From: Gammaproteobacteria bacterium
GTDB taxonomy: Bacteria; Pseudomonadota; Gammaproteobacteria; Ga0077536
DNA: 64,000 bases
Reading direction: 5' to 3'
Assembly (NCBI GenBank): GCA_020849475.1
Contig: JADLGE010000079.1
Coordinates: 1-64,000 of the forward strand
Positions 55,466 to 64,000 of the stretch are shown one piece after another. The notes below the pieces were generated by a model. It worked only from the letters and a program-made list of their open reading frames with translations. It was not told the DNA's origin and made no database searches. Each line of letters starts with the position of its first letter. Within the stretch, counting starts at the first letter, position 1. The translations under genes were made by a program, and so were the position numbers.

Positions 55466-56130
55466 TGCCGAGTCGCTTCGTGCCGCTGGCCGAGGAGTGC
55501 GGTCTGATCGTGCCGATAGGCGAGTGGGTGCTGCGGCGCGCCTGCCAGGATTTGCGTCGTTGGCAGCAACTTGGCTTTGATGACCTGACGGTCGCGGTCA
55601 ATCTTTCCACCCAACAGTTTCGCCACGGCGGCCTGGGCGCGATGGTGGAGCGGGTGCTGGAAGAGACCGAAACGGATCCCAACCAATTGGTCCTTGAGAT
55701 CACCGAAAGCCTGCTGTTGGAAGATGACGACAACAGCCGCAGTCAACTCGATGCGCTGAAGGCCATGGGCGTGGCGGTCTATCTCGACGACTTTGGCACC
55801 GGCTACTCGTCGCTGTCCTACCTGAAGCGTTTTCGCATCGACGGCCTGAAGATTGATCGCAGCTTCGTCAACGATTTACCCGGCAACCCCGACGAGGAAG
55901 CCATCACCCGCGCCATCATCGCCTTGGGCCGCGCGTTGCGCCTGGGGGTGATTGCCGAAGGCGTCGAGAACCGCGCGCAACTTGATCTGCTGATGCGTGA
56001 AGGTTGCGACGCGGTGCAGGGCTTCCTGTTCAGCGAACCACTGCCGTTCGACGAATTCGTGGCCGCTCTGCCCGCCGGCTTCGCCCGCGATGAACTGACC
56101 GCGCTGACGAGCAGCGAACAGCTGCAATAG
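55279..56130 (+). CDS. EAL domain, 3' part of the frameshifted GGDEF-EAL gene
   Basis: The second half of the same gene in the -1 frame. The frame is open from 55279 and real homology starts at about 55301 (QAASDENLHMESALRRAI). It holds a complete EAL phosphodiesterase domain: EALLRWRHP, the metal-binding VNLSTQQF and EITESLLL patches, DDFGTGYSSLSYLKRF and the closing GVENRAQLDLL. If it is made alone, from the ATG at 55327, it would be a 267-residue cyclic di-GMP phosphodiesterase. No ribosome site is evident there. Confidence 0.7.
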   Translation: MRLHRCLQAASDENLHMESALRRAIVEDALYLCYQPKLCLQTGQVVGAEALLRWRHPRLGVVMPSRFVPLAEECGLIVPIGEWVLRRACQDLRRWQQLGFDDLTVAVNLSTQQFRHGGLGAMVERVLEETETDPNQLVLEITESLLLEDDDNSRSQLDALKAMGVAVYLDDFGTGYSSLSYLKRFRIDGLKIDRSFVNDLPGNPDEEAITRAIIALGRALRLGVIAEGVENRAQLDLLMREGCDAVQGFLFSEPLPFDEFVAALPAGFARDELTALTSSEQLQ

Positions 56131-56612
56131 CGACGCGCCCGCGGCGCACCGTCCACATGTTGCTTTTGTGCCGCAACGGCACGAGGGATCTGTCTGATTT
56201 TACGCGTAAAACCTTGCATTGACGCCCCCGATGGGGGATTATCCCCGTATTAATAAAACAACGACGGCCATGCTCGCTCCTGCGACGTGTGGCCACGACG
56301 AGAACGCGCATCAAGGTTTTCTGGCCCGGACAACCCGCGTTGATACGGCGATACGAGCGACTGCGCAGGCGGGGCAAATCTTCCACGGACTTTCGGCGCG
56401 ATACACACAAATGACCGGCGCAATAGTTGCGCGAGGTCATATGTTTTTGCACCAAGTGCTGGAATGTTTGACCTTTTAGGCTGTCGGTAGGTGACAAGCG
56501 CGGGTGCGCATGGTCGAATGCTGCACGACAGCATTTGCCGTCGCGCGGCGTATCGCTACACGCAGGAACAATGGGGTGCGACATCGGGCGCGCCGGCTGG
56601 ACTTATCGGAAA
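56131..56612. other. intergenic region upstream of shc
   Basis: About 480 bases with lower G+C in the first 150. I see no convincing gene; the open frames here lack family character. A weak sigma-70-like pair (TTGCAT at 56214, GATTAT at 56237, spacing 17) might drive shc. A GC-rich inverted repeat (CCCCCGATGGGGG) lies at 56225-56237, overlapping that spacer. Confidence 0.4.
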
Positions 56613-58679
56613 ATGATCGAAGAACGACAAAAAGCTTATTCGCGAGTAGTCACCGAACACGACGTTGAAGTGCAGCCCGGCCTCTGGCGGGAGCGCACGG
56701 TCAAACCGCTGGAGCGCGCCGTCGACGCGGTTCAGGACTGCCTCAATCGCGCCTCCCAGGCGCTGCTCGGGCGCCAGGCCAACGATGGCCACTGGCGCTT
56801 CGATCTCGAGGCCGACGCCACCATCCCGTCGGAATACATTCTTCTGCAACACTTCCTCGGCCGCTCCAACAAGGAGCGCGAAGAGGGCATCACCCGTTAC
56901 CTGCGCCGCCGCCAGAATCGCAATGGCAGCTGGTCGCTGTACCACGGCGGCCCGGGCGACATGAGCGCCACGGTCAAGGCCTATTTCGCCTTGAAGATGA
57001 TGGGGCAGTCGCCCGACGCGCCGTTCATGGTGCGCGCGCGCGCCTGGGTGCTGGCCAACGGCGGCGCCGAGAAGGTCAACGTTTTCACGCGTATCGCGCT
57101 GGCGGTGTTTGGCCAGCTGCCGTGGCGCACGGTGCCGGCCATGCCGGTGGAAATCATGTTCCTGCCGCGCTGGTGGTTCTTCAACCTCAGCAAGGTGTCC
57201 TACTGGTCGCGCTGCGTCATCGTGCCGCTGCTGATCCTGTTCGCCAAGCGGCCAGTGGTGCATGTCGATGCGGAACTCGGCATTGCCGAGCTCTTCCATT
57301 CGGCGCCGATGAAGCTGCGCAATCTCGACAGCTTCAGCATCCGCAGCCCGCTCAAGAGCTTCTTTATCCTGCTCGATCGCACCATCAAGATTTTCGAGCC
57401 CATGATCCCGAACGCCATTCGCGGCCGGGCGCTCAAGCTCGCCGAAAACTGGATGCGTGATCACACCAAGGGCAAGGGCGGCATCGGCGCCATCTACCCG
57501 GCCATGGCCAACGCGGCGATGGCACTGCGCATTCTGGGTGCGCCGGAAGACGACGCTGATTTCGTGCGCACCGTGCAGGCCATCGAAGACCTGGTGCTGG
57601 ATAGCGAAAACGAAACCTACGTGCAGCCCTGCGTGTCGCCGATCTGGGACACCTGCCTGTCCCTTAGCGCACTCACCGAGGCCGGCGCGCAAAGCGATCA
57701 CCCGGCCGTGCAGCAGGCGGTCGAATGGCTGTTCGACCATCAGATTTTCGTGATGGGCGACTGGGCCGACCGCGCGCCGGGCCTGGAATCCGGCGGCTGG
57801 GCTTTCCAGTACGAGAACGACAAGTACCCCGACGTCGACGACACCGGCATGGTGTTGATGTCGCTGTTGCGCGCAGGCGCCCACGACAAACATCACAAGC
57901 GCAAGCGCATCAACCAGGCGCTTAACTGGCTGCTCGGGATGCAGAATCCGGACGGCAGCTGGGGCGCGTTCGACATTGGCAACAACAACGAATACCTGAA
58001 CAAGATTCCGTTCGCCGATCACGGCGCACTGGTCGACCCCGGCACCGCCGATCTGACCGCGCGCTGCATCGAATTGCTGGCCATGCTCGGCTACGACGCG
58101 AGCTTCCCGCCGGTGCAGCGCGGTCTGCAGTTCCTGGTCGAGGACCAGGAGGAAGACGGCTCCTGGTACGGTCGCTGGGGTGTGAACTACATCTATGGCA
58201 CCTGGAGCGTGCTGGCGGCGCTCGGCGCAATTGGCGAAGACCTTGCCAAGCCCTATGTGCGCAAGGCGGTGCAGTGGCTGCAGGATCACCAGAACGAAGA
58301 CGGTGGCTGGGGCGAAAGCTGCAACACCTATGACGACCCGGCGCTGACCGGACGCGGCATCAGCACGCCGTCACAGACCGCGTGGGCGCTGCTCGGCCTG
58401 ATGGCGGTCGGCGCGGCCGGAACGCCCCATGTGCAGCGCGGCGTCGACTACCTGGTGCGTACCCAGAACGCGGCGGGTGAGTGGGACGAAGAGGAATACA
58501 CCGGCACCGGCTTTGCGAAGGTGTTCTACCTGCGCTACCACGGCTATGCGCGGTACTTCCCGGTGTGGGCGTTGGCGACCTATGCGCGTGCGCGCCAGGG
58601 TTTACCGACGCGTCAGGCGGAAGTCATCACCGAAGGGCCCATTGATCTCGGACCGATACCGGTACTCGCGATGGCCTGA
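56613..58679 (+). CDS. shc: squalene-hopene cyclase
   Basis: Cyclises squalene to hopene or hopanol at the inner membrane. From the ATG at 56613 it has 688 residues; upstream starts at 56571 and 56535 are possible. The catalytic D-x-D-D motif is DVDD at residues 407-410. Several QW repeats are visible, such as QNRNGSW near residue 92, QNPDGSWGAFD, QEEDGSWYGRWG and QNEDGGWGE. The family length is normal. No other hopanoid genes are adjacent, so squalene synthesis must be encoded elsewhere. A strong terminator follows. Confidence 0.94.
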   Translation: MIEERQKAYSRVVTEHDVEVQPGLWRERTVKPLERAVDAVQDCLNRASQALLGRQANDGHWRFDLEADATIPSEYILLQHFLGRSNKEREEGITRYLRRRQNRNGSWSLYHGGPGDMSATVKAYFALKMMGQSPDAPFMVRARAWVLANGGAEKVNVFTRIALAVFGQLPWRTVPAMPVEIMFLPRWWFFNLSKVSYWSRCVIVPLLILFAKRPVVHVDAELGIAELFHSAPMKLRNLDSFSIRSPLKSFFILLDRTIKIFEPMIPNAIRGRALKLAENWMRDHTKGKGGIGAIYPAMANAAMALRILGAPEDDADFVRTVQAIEDLVLDSENETYVQPCVSPIWDTCLSLSALTEAGAQSDHPAVQQAVEWLFDHQIFVMGDWADRAPGLESGGWAFQYENDKYPDVDDTGMVLMSLLRAGAHDKHHKRKRINQALNWLLGMQNPDGSWGAFDIGNNNEYLNKIPFADHGALVDPGTADLTARCIELLAMLGYDASFPPVQRGLQFLVEDQEEDGSWYGRWGVNYIYGTWSVLAALGAIGEDLAKPYVRKAVQWLQDHQNEDGGWGESCNTYDDPALTGRGISTPSQTAWALLGLMAVGAAGTPHVQRGVDYLVRTQNAAGEWDEEEYTGTGFAKVFYLRYHGYARYFPVWALATYARARQGLPTRQAEVITEGPIDLGPIPVLAMA

Positions 58680-58752
58680 GCCCCCGCCGCGGCCTGGCCG
58701 CGGCGCTCAAGTGCTGGCCGCGCTTGACGCAATAGCACTGTTGACGATGATC

Positions 58753-58779
58753 AAAACTCGGCCTCGCGCCGAGTTTTTC
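58753..58779 (+). terminator. intrinsic terminator after shc
   Basis: A 10-bp perfect stem AAAACTCGGC / GCCGAGTTTT with loop CTCGC ends in a T run (TTTTT). It lies about 75 bases after the shc stop and before the acyl-CoA dehydrogenase gene. Confidence 0.85.
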
Positions 58780-58917
58780 GTGATAGGGGAGCGGCCGCAG
58801 TCCGGCGGCAGGTTTTCGACGTATCACGGAAGAGCAGCGCGGCCTGCCGCGTAGGCACTGAACGGACGCCTTCGTTCGCGGAGGGCGACACAGACGATAT
58901 TTATCCGGAGACCCGAG

Positions 58918-60690
58918 ATGGCCGAGTACACAGCGCCGCTGCGCGACATGCAGTTCGTGATCAACGAGCTCATCGGCATGCCGCGCATGCAGCAGTTGGC
59001 GGGATTTGACGAAGTGAGCGCCGATTTGAGCGACGCGGTGCTGGAAGAGGCGGCCAAGCTCGCCACCGAAGTACTGTCGCCGCTCAACCGTGTCGGCGAC
59101 ACCGTCGGTTGCCGGCTCGAAGGCGATGTGGTGCACACCCCGCCGGGCTGGCGTGAAGCCTACCAGGCATTCTGCGAGGGCGGCTGGAATGGCCTCGCCA
59201 TGAACCCTGAATTCGGCGGCCAGGGCCTGCCCAAGGTAGTGGCGACAGCGGTCGGTGAAATGTGGGACAGCGCCAACATGGCGTTCGGCTTGTGCCCACT
59301 GCTGACCGGTGGCGCCATCGAAGCGATCGAACAGCACGGCGATGACAACCTCCGCGCGACTTATCTCGCCAAGCTTATCGCCGGCACCTGGACCGGCACC
59401 ATGAATCTCACCGAGCCGCAGGCCGGTTCTGATTTGAGCACCGTGCGTTCGCGCGCGGTGCCCGAGGGCGACCATTACCTCATCAGCGGCCAGAAGATCT
59501 TCATCACCTACGGTGAGCACGACATGACCGACAACATCGTGCACCTGGTGCTGGCGCGCCTGCCCGACGCGCCCGAAGGCACGCGCGGCATTTCGCTGTT
59601 CGCGGTGCCGAAGTTCCTGGTCAATGCCGATGGCACGCTCGGTCACCGCAACGATCTGCGCTGCGTTTCCATCGAACACAAACTCGGCATCCACGGCAGC
59701 CCGACGGCGGTGATGTCCTATGGCGACAACGGTGGCGCGGTCGGTTATCTCGTCGGTGAGGCCAACAAGGGCCTCATGCACATGTTCACCATGATGAACG
59801 CCGCGCGCCACGCGGTCGGTCGTGAAGGCGTCGCGATTGCCGAGCGCGCCTATCAGAAGGCTTTGCAGCACGCGCGCGAACGTGTGCAGGGCCAGGTGCC
59901 AGGCGCCGGGCCGCGCGCGACCATCATCGAACATCCCGATGTCAAACGCATGCTCATGACCATGAAGTGTCAGATCGAAGCGATGCGTGCCCTGTCCTAT
60001 TTGTGCGCGCTGGAATACGACACCGCCGAGCTCGATGCCGATGCCGAACGCCGCGCCCGTGCGGAGCGCCGTGGCGATCTCCTGACGCCCATCGTCAAGG
60101 CCTGGTGCACCGAGACCGGCGCCGAACTCGCGTCCATCGGCGTGCAGGTGCATGGCGGCATGGGTTTCATCGAAGAGACCGGCGCCGCGCAGTTTTTCCG
60201 CGATGCGCGCATCACGCCCATCTATGAAGGCACGACAGGCATCCAGGCCGGCGATCTCGTTGGCCGCAAGACCTTGCGCGACAGCGGTCATGCGATGCGC
60301 GAACTGATTGCCGACATGCGCGCCACGGTCGCCAACATGCAAAACCTCGACGGCACCGCCGCCCAGGTGCGCGATGCGCTCGCGGTCGCGGTCGATTACC
60401 TCGAAGTGGTGGTGGGCTGGCTGTGTGGTGCGGCTTCCGATCCGCGTTTGCCGGCCTCGGCGGCGGTGTCCTATCTCAAGCTTGCGGGCTTGGTGTGCGG
60501 CGGCTGGATGATGGCGCAAGCCGCGGCCCGCAGCGCGGCACAGCTTGCGGGCGGCGATGATTTCTATCGCGCCAAGCTCGCCGCGGCCGGCTTCTATGCC
60601 GCGCAAATCCTGCCGCAGGCCGGCGCCTTGGCGGACATCATCGTCAAAGGATCGGCGGCGGTGGCCGAGCTCGACACAGCGCTGCTATAG
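58918..60690 (+). CDS. acyl-CoA dehydrogenase, large DmdC-like type
   Basis: A 590-residue flavoprotein, longer than classical acyl-CoA dehydrogenases by a C-terminal extension, as in 3-methylmercaptopropionyl-CoA dehydrogenase (DmdC) and relatives. TGTMNLTEPQAGSDLS near residue 160 binds FAD, KLGIHGSPTAVM is near 258, and the catalytic Glu is in ITPIYEGTTGIQ near 437. The substrate chain is not determined by sequence. No other dmd gene is seen. The start follows GGAGACC. A CoA-binding protein gene follows. Confidence 0.87.
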   Translation: MAEYTAPLRDMQFVINELIGMPRMQQLAGFDEVSADLSDAVLEEAAKLATEVLSPLNRVGDTVGCRLEGDVVHTPPGWREAYQAFCEGGWNGLAMNPEFGGQGLPKVVATAVGEMWDSANMAFGLCPLLTGGAIEAIEQHGDDNLRATYLAKLIAGTWTGTMNLTEPQAGSDLSTVRSRAVPEGDHYLISGQKIFITYGEHDMTDNIVHLVLARLPDAPEGTRGISLFAVPKFLVNADGTLGHRNDLRCVSIEHKLGIHGSPTAVMSYGDNGGAVGYLVGEANKGLMHMFTMMNAARHAVGREGVAIAERAYQKALQHARERVQGQVPGAGPRATIIEHPDVKRMLMTMKCQIEAMRALSYLCALEYDTAELDADAERRARAERRGDLLTPIVKAWCTETGAELASIGVQVHGGMGFIEETGAAQFFRDARITPIYEGTTGIQAGDLVGRKTLRDSGHAMRELIADMRATVANMQNLDGTAAQVRDALAVAVDYLEVVVGWLCGAASDPRLPASAAVSYLKLAGLVCGGWMMAQAAARSAAQLAGGDDFYRAKLAAAGFYAAQILPQAGALADIIVKGSAAVAELDTALL

Positions 60691-60826
60691 CCTTCGCGCC
60701 GGGTGCGTGCTCGCGGGTGCCGCGCGAGTACGCTTCTGCTATCGTTCCGCCTCACGCGCGCCAGCGCATCCCGGACTCGATACGATCCCGGGTCGCGGCG
60801 CGCACCACGAGCGCGGGAGAAAGACG

Positions 60827-61318
60827 GTGGCGAGCGCGGCAGATTACGAAGCAGATATTCCGACCTTGCGGCGCATCCTCGCCGAATCGCGCACCATCGC
60901 GGTGGTCGGCCTTTCGCAGAACTGGCACCGGCCGAGCAACTTCGCCGCCAAGTATTTGCAGCATCACGGCTATCGCATCATTCCCGTCAATCCCGCCTAC
61001 GACGAAGTGCTGGGCGAGAAGTGCTACGCGAGCCTCGCCGACATTCCCGAACCGGTGGACGTGGTCGATTGCTTTCGCCGCTCTGAAGACATTCCGCCGC
61101 TCGCCGAACAGGCCATCGCCATCGGCGCCAAGGTGCTGTGGCTGCAGCTCGGTGTCATCAATCTCGACGCCGCCGCGCGCGCCCGGGCCGCCGGCCTCGA
61201 CGTGGTGATGGATCGCTGCATCAAGATTGAACACGCGCGCCTCCTGGGCGGGCTCAATTTCGTCGGGGTCAACACTCGCGTGATTTCGTCCAAACGGCCC
61301 AAGGTCATCGTCAATTAG
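60827..61318 (+). CDS. CoA-binding protein (YccU-like)
   Basis: The GTG at 60827 after GGGAGAAAG gives 163 residues. It is a single Rossmann domain of the CoA-binding family: TIAVVGLSQNWHRPSNFAAK near the N-terminus and GYRIIPVNPAYDEVLGEKCY are the hallmark. ALWLQLGV-type VLWLQLGVINLDA and VMDRCIKIEH close it. Similar proteins bind CoA, but their job is unclear. It lies between an acyl-CoA dehydrogenase gene and metY. Confidence 0.87.
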   Translation: MASAADYEADIPTLRRILAESRTIAVVGLSQNWHRPSNFAAKYLQHHGYRIIPVNPAYDEVLGEKCYASLADIPEPVDVVDCFRRSEDIPPLAEQAIAIGAKVLWLQLGVINLDAAARARAAGLDVVMDRCIKIEHARLLGGLNFVGVNTRVISSKRPKVIVN

Positions 61319-61383
61319 ATTCACCGTCAACGAAAACGCGTGCGGCGCCGACGGCGCGCCACGCGCCGCCAGCAGAGATCACC

Positions 61384-62667
61384 ATGGCAGATCACGAATT
61401 CGGTTTTGAAACCCTGGCATTACATGCCGGCCAGATCCCCGACCCGGCCACCGGCTCGCGCGCGACGCCCATCTACCAGACCACTTCCTATGTGTTCGAT
61501 GACACCGAGCACGCCGCGAGCCTGTTCAATCTGCAGACTTTCGGCAACATCTATACGCGTCTGAGCAACCCGACCACGGCGGTGTTCGAAGAGCGCATGG
61601 CCGCGCTGGAAGGCGGGCGTGCGGGGCTCGCGGTCAGTTCCGGCATGGCGGCCTCGGCCATCGCCTTGCAGACCTTGTGCGAGGCGGGCGATCACATCGT
61701 CGCCGCGCGCACGCTGTATGGCGGCACGCACACCTTGCTTGATTTCAACTTCAAGCGCTTCGGTATCGAGGCGACCTTGGTCGATACGGACGATCCGAAG
61801 GCCTTTGCCGCCGCCATCAAGCCCAACACCAAGGTGGTGTACGCCGAGACCATCGGTAATCCAGTCATCAACGTGCTGGACATCGAAGCCGTGGCGGCGG
61901 TCGCGCATGAGGCCGGCGTGCCGCTCATGCTCGACAACACCTTCCCGACGCCTTATCTGTGCCAGCCGTTCAAATGGGGCGCCGACATCGTCATTCATTC
62001 CGCCACCAAGTTCATCGGCGGGCACGGCACCACCATCGGTGGCGTGATCGTCGAGTCGGGCAAATTCCCGTGGGACAACGGCAAGTTCCCCGGCATGACC
62101 GAGCCCTCTGACGGCTATCACGGCGTGCGCTTCTACGAGACCTTCGGCGACTTCGGTTACACCATGCGTGCGCGTCTCGAACAGCTGCGCGTGATGGGCT
62201 CGTCTATCAGTCCGTTGTCGAGCTTTCTGCTGCTGCAGGGACTGGAGACTCTGCCGGTGCGCATGGACCGCCATTGCGACAACGCGCTTGCGGTCGCCGA
62301 ATTCCTCGCTGAGCATCCGCGCGTGGCGTGGGTGCGTTACCCGGGTTTGAAGAACGACAAATACCATGACCTCGCGCGCAAATACACGCCGCGCGGCGCC
62401 AGTGCGATCTTGAGTTTTGGTATCAAGGGCGGTGTGGCGGCCGGTGCGCGTTTCATCGAGAGCGTGCAGTTCTTAAGTCACCTCGCCAATGTCGGCGACG
62501 CCAAGACCCTGGTCATACATCCTGCCTCGACCACCCATCGCCAGATGAGCGAAGAGCAGCAGATCGCGGCGGGCGTGATGCCCGACATGATTCGTCTGTC
62601 GGTCGGCATCGAGACCTTGTCAGACATTCTGTGGGATATCGATCAGGCGCTGGCGAAATCAGCGTAA
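61384..62667 (+). CDS. metY: O-acetylhomoserine aminocarboxypropyltransferase (MetY)
   Basis: A PLP enzyme that makes homocysteine from O-acetylhomoserine and sulfide, in the cytoplasm. The 427 residues fit the family. The internal-aldimine Lys is in IHSATKFIGGHGTT near residue 208. ETLALHAGQIPDPATGSRA opens the protein and VIHPASTTHRQMSEEQQIAA is the late substrate-binding patch. Methionine gamma-lyase and cystathionine enzymes are related, but the length and inserts fit MetY. No SAM riboswitch was seen in the 65 bases upstream. Confidence 0.92.
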   Translation: MADHEFGFETLALHAGQIPDPATGSRATPIYQTTSYVFDDTEHAASLFNLQTFGNIYTRLSNPTTAVFEERMAALEGGRAGLAVSSGMAASAIALQTLCEAGDHIVAARTLYGGTHTLLDFNFKRFGIEATLVDTDDPKAFAAAIKPNTKVVYAETIGNPVINVLDIEAVAAVAHEAGVPLMLDNTFPTPYLCQPFKWGADIVIHSATKFIGGHGTTIGGVIVESGKFPWDNGKFPGMTEPSDGYHGVRFYETFGDFGYTMRARLEQLRVMGSSISPLSSFLLLQGLETLPVRMDRHCDNALAVAEFLAEHPRVAWVRYPGLKNDKYHDLARKYTPRGASAILSFGIKGGVAAGARFIESVQFLSHLANVGDAKTLVIHPASTTHRQMSEEQQIAAGVMPDMIRLSVGIETLSDILWDIDQALAKSA

Positions 62668-62684
62668 GCGGGAAGGGCAGTGAC

Positions 62685-64000
62685 ATGAGCGACTTGCTGG
62701 CAGCGATAAAGAGCGTATTGACCGACGGCGACGTGTTGTCGGGCCGTGATGCCACCGAGCGCCTGGCGGGCATCTGGCGCAGCGACACCATCCAGGCCGA
62801 GATCATCGTGCGGCCGACTTCCACCGCGGAAGTCGCGGCGGTGATGAAGCTCTGCCATGCGCGCAACCAGCACGTGGTGGTGCACGGCGGCCTGACCGGC
62901 CTCGTGCACGCCGGCGATACGCGCAGCAGCGATGTCGTGATCTCCACCGAGCGCATGAACCGCATCGAGGAACTCGACACCCTGGGCCGCACCATGACGC
63001 TGCAATCGGGTGTGCCGCTGCAGCTGGTGCATGAAGCGGCCGAAGCCGCCGGCCTCATGTTTCCGGTCGATCTCGGCGCGCGTGGTTCGTGCCAGATAGG
63101 CGGCAACGTTTCGACCAATGCCGGCGGCCTGCGCGTCATTCGCTATGGCATGACGCGCGACAACGTGCTGGGTCTGGAAGCGGTGTTGAGTGACGGCAGC
63201 GTGGTGTCGTCGATGAATCACATGCTGAAGAACAATTCAGGCTACGACCTGAAACATCTGTTCATCGGTTCGGAAGGCACGCTCGGCATCGTCACGCGCC
63301 TGGTGCTGCGCCTGCGCAGCGCCTTGCCGGCACGGCACACGGCGCTGGTCGCGTTTCCGGAGTTCAGCGCGGTGCTGAAATTCCTGTCCTATGTCGATGG
63401 CGCGTTGTCCGGCAACCTGTCGGCCTACGAAGTGATGTGGCCTGACTTCTTTCTCTACCAGCGTGACAAGGTCGGCGGCGCGGCGACGCAAATCGGCGAC
63501 GAGCATCCGTTCTACGCCATCGTCGAAAGCCTTGGCGCCGATCAGGAACGCGAAGCGGACGTATTCGAAGCGGCGCTCATGCGCGCCCACGAAGAAGGCC
63601 TGCTGGCCGATGCGCTGGTCGCCAAGTCCGGCGCCGAGAGCGCCGCCATCTGGCGCATCCGCGATGAAGTCGAGCATCTGTTCAAGCTCGGCCAGGTGAT
63701 GTTTTTCGATGTCAGCTTGACCACCGCACCGATGGCCGACTACGTGGCCGAAGTGCGAGCGCGCGTGAATGCGCTGCCGTTCGACGGACACTTCTTCGCC
63801 TATGGCCATCTTGGTGACGGCAACCTGCATTTTTCGGTGGCGCTCGATGGCGACCTCGAAGTGCACCGTCACGCCATCGAAGAGGCGGTCTACGTACCCT
63901 TGCGCGCGCTCGGCGGCTCGGTGTCGGCCGAGCACGGTATCGGCCTTGAGAAGCAGCCGTGGCTGGGTATTTCGCGCAGCGATACCGAGCTCGCGCTGAT
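62685..64000 (+). CDS. FAD-linked 2-hydroxyacid dehydrogenase (GlcD/D-lactate type), cut by window end
   Basis: A partial gene running off the right edge, with 438 codons in view from the ATG at 62685 (MSDLLAAIKSVLTDGDVLSG). The FAD_binding_4 domain shows VVVHGGLTGLVHAGD and GGNVSTNAGGLRVIRYG. The C-terminal oxidase domain includes FFAYGHLGDGNLHFSV and the final GGSVSAEHGIGLEK. Close relatives oxidise D-lactate, glycolate or D-2-hydroxyglutarate. Which acid cannot be told. It follows metY by 17 bases. Confidence 0.88.
   Translation, partial: MSDLLAAIKSVLTDGDVLSGRDATERLAGIWRSDTIQAEIIVRPTSTAEVAAVMKLCHARNQHVVVHGGLTGLVHAGDTRSSDVVISTERMNRIEELDTLGRTMTLQSGVPLQLVHEAAEAAGLMFPVDLGARGSCQIGGNVSTNAGGLRVIRYGMTRDNVLGLEAVLSDGSVVSSMNHMLKNNSGYDLKHLFIGSEGTLGIVTRLVLRLRSALPARHTALVAFPEFSAVLKFLSYVDGALSGNLSAYEVMWPDFFLYQRDKVGGAATQIGDEHPFYAIVESLGADQEREADVFEAALMRAHEEGLLADALVAKSGAESAAIWRIRDEVEHLFKLGQVMFFDVSLTTAPMADYVAEVRARVNALPFDGHFFAYGHLGDGNLHFSVALDGDLEVHRHAIEEAVYVPLRALGGSVSAEHGIGLEKQPWLGISRSDTELAL

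Noticed and set aside
56556..58289. Long antisense open frame (577 codons) opposite shc
   Set aside because: It is a shadow frame caused by high G+C at third codon positions; the plus strand encodes a full squalene-hopene cyclase with all motifs.
58627..60606. Antisense open frame (659 codons) opposite the acyl-CoA dehydrogenase
   Set aside because: No family character and wholly covered by a well-conserved gene on the other strand.
61319..61383. SAM riboswitch upstream of metY
   Set aside because: Only 65 bases are available and no expected stems or conserved core are visible.

Overview
The window is chromosomal DNA, roughly two-thirds G+C and densely coding, from a Gram-negative bacterium that looks like a gammaproteobacterium of no genus I can name. 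The evidence is an outer-membrane gene set (lolC/lolD, lolA, lpxK-ycaR-kdsB), the aat-bpt-infA order, and a gacA/uvrY - uvrC - pgsA - tRNA-Gly - tRNA-Cys order like that around E. coli uvrY-uvrC-pgsA-glyW-cysT-leuZ. A squalene-hopene cyclase suggests hopanoids.

Layout. 1-24.8 kb is mostly housekeeping: tsaB, lipoprotein release (lolC, lolD), DNA uptake (comEC), an ExbB/ExbD proton channel, lipid A and KDO genes, a low-molecular-weight phosphatase, translation and N-end-rule genes (infA, bpt, aat), ftsK, lolA, rarA, crcB, serS, a BI-1 protein and mgtE. 25-30 kb, after a tRNA-Ser, holds a SoxC-like sulfite dehydrogenase with its cytochrome c, an exported metallo-hydrolase, an MFS carrier and a TauD-type dioxygenase. 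Together these could release sulfite from an organosulfonate and oxidise it. 30-40.6 kb is accessory acyl-CoA and redox metabolism. Within it, 31.6-34.9 kb is a minus-strand operon of a thiolase-fold protein, a Zn-ribbon/OB partner, an apparent selenoprotein read through an in-frame TGA in a U-G-S-C motif, and a conserved partner of unknown function.

40.7-46.7 kb holds a diguanylate cyclase, a Nudix hydrolase, a GacA/UvrY-type regulator, a family-5 type uracil-DNA glycosylase, uvrC, pgsA and tRNAs for Gly and Cys. 46.7-51.1 kb is a minus-strand cassette (MeaB-type GTPase, separate B12-binding subunit, divergent acyl-CoA mutase, MFS carrier) lying between tRNA-Cys and tRNA-Leu(UAA). In E. coli these two tRNA genes are adjacent. 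51.5-56.1 kb has a phospholipase-D-like protein, an unknown protein and a GGDEF-EAL protein split by a frameshift. 56.6-64 kb has shc, a DmdC-like acyl-CoA dehydrogenase, a CoA-binding protein, O-acetylhomoserine sulfhydrylase and the start of an FAD-linked 2-hydroxyacid dehydrogenase.

The main discoveries proposed are the UGSC selenoprotein operon, the B12 mutase whose usual substrate-contact residues are replaced, and two related families of short palindromic intergenic repeats.
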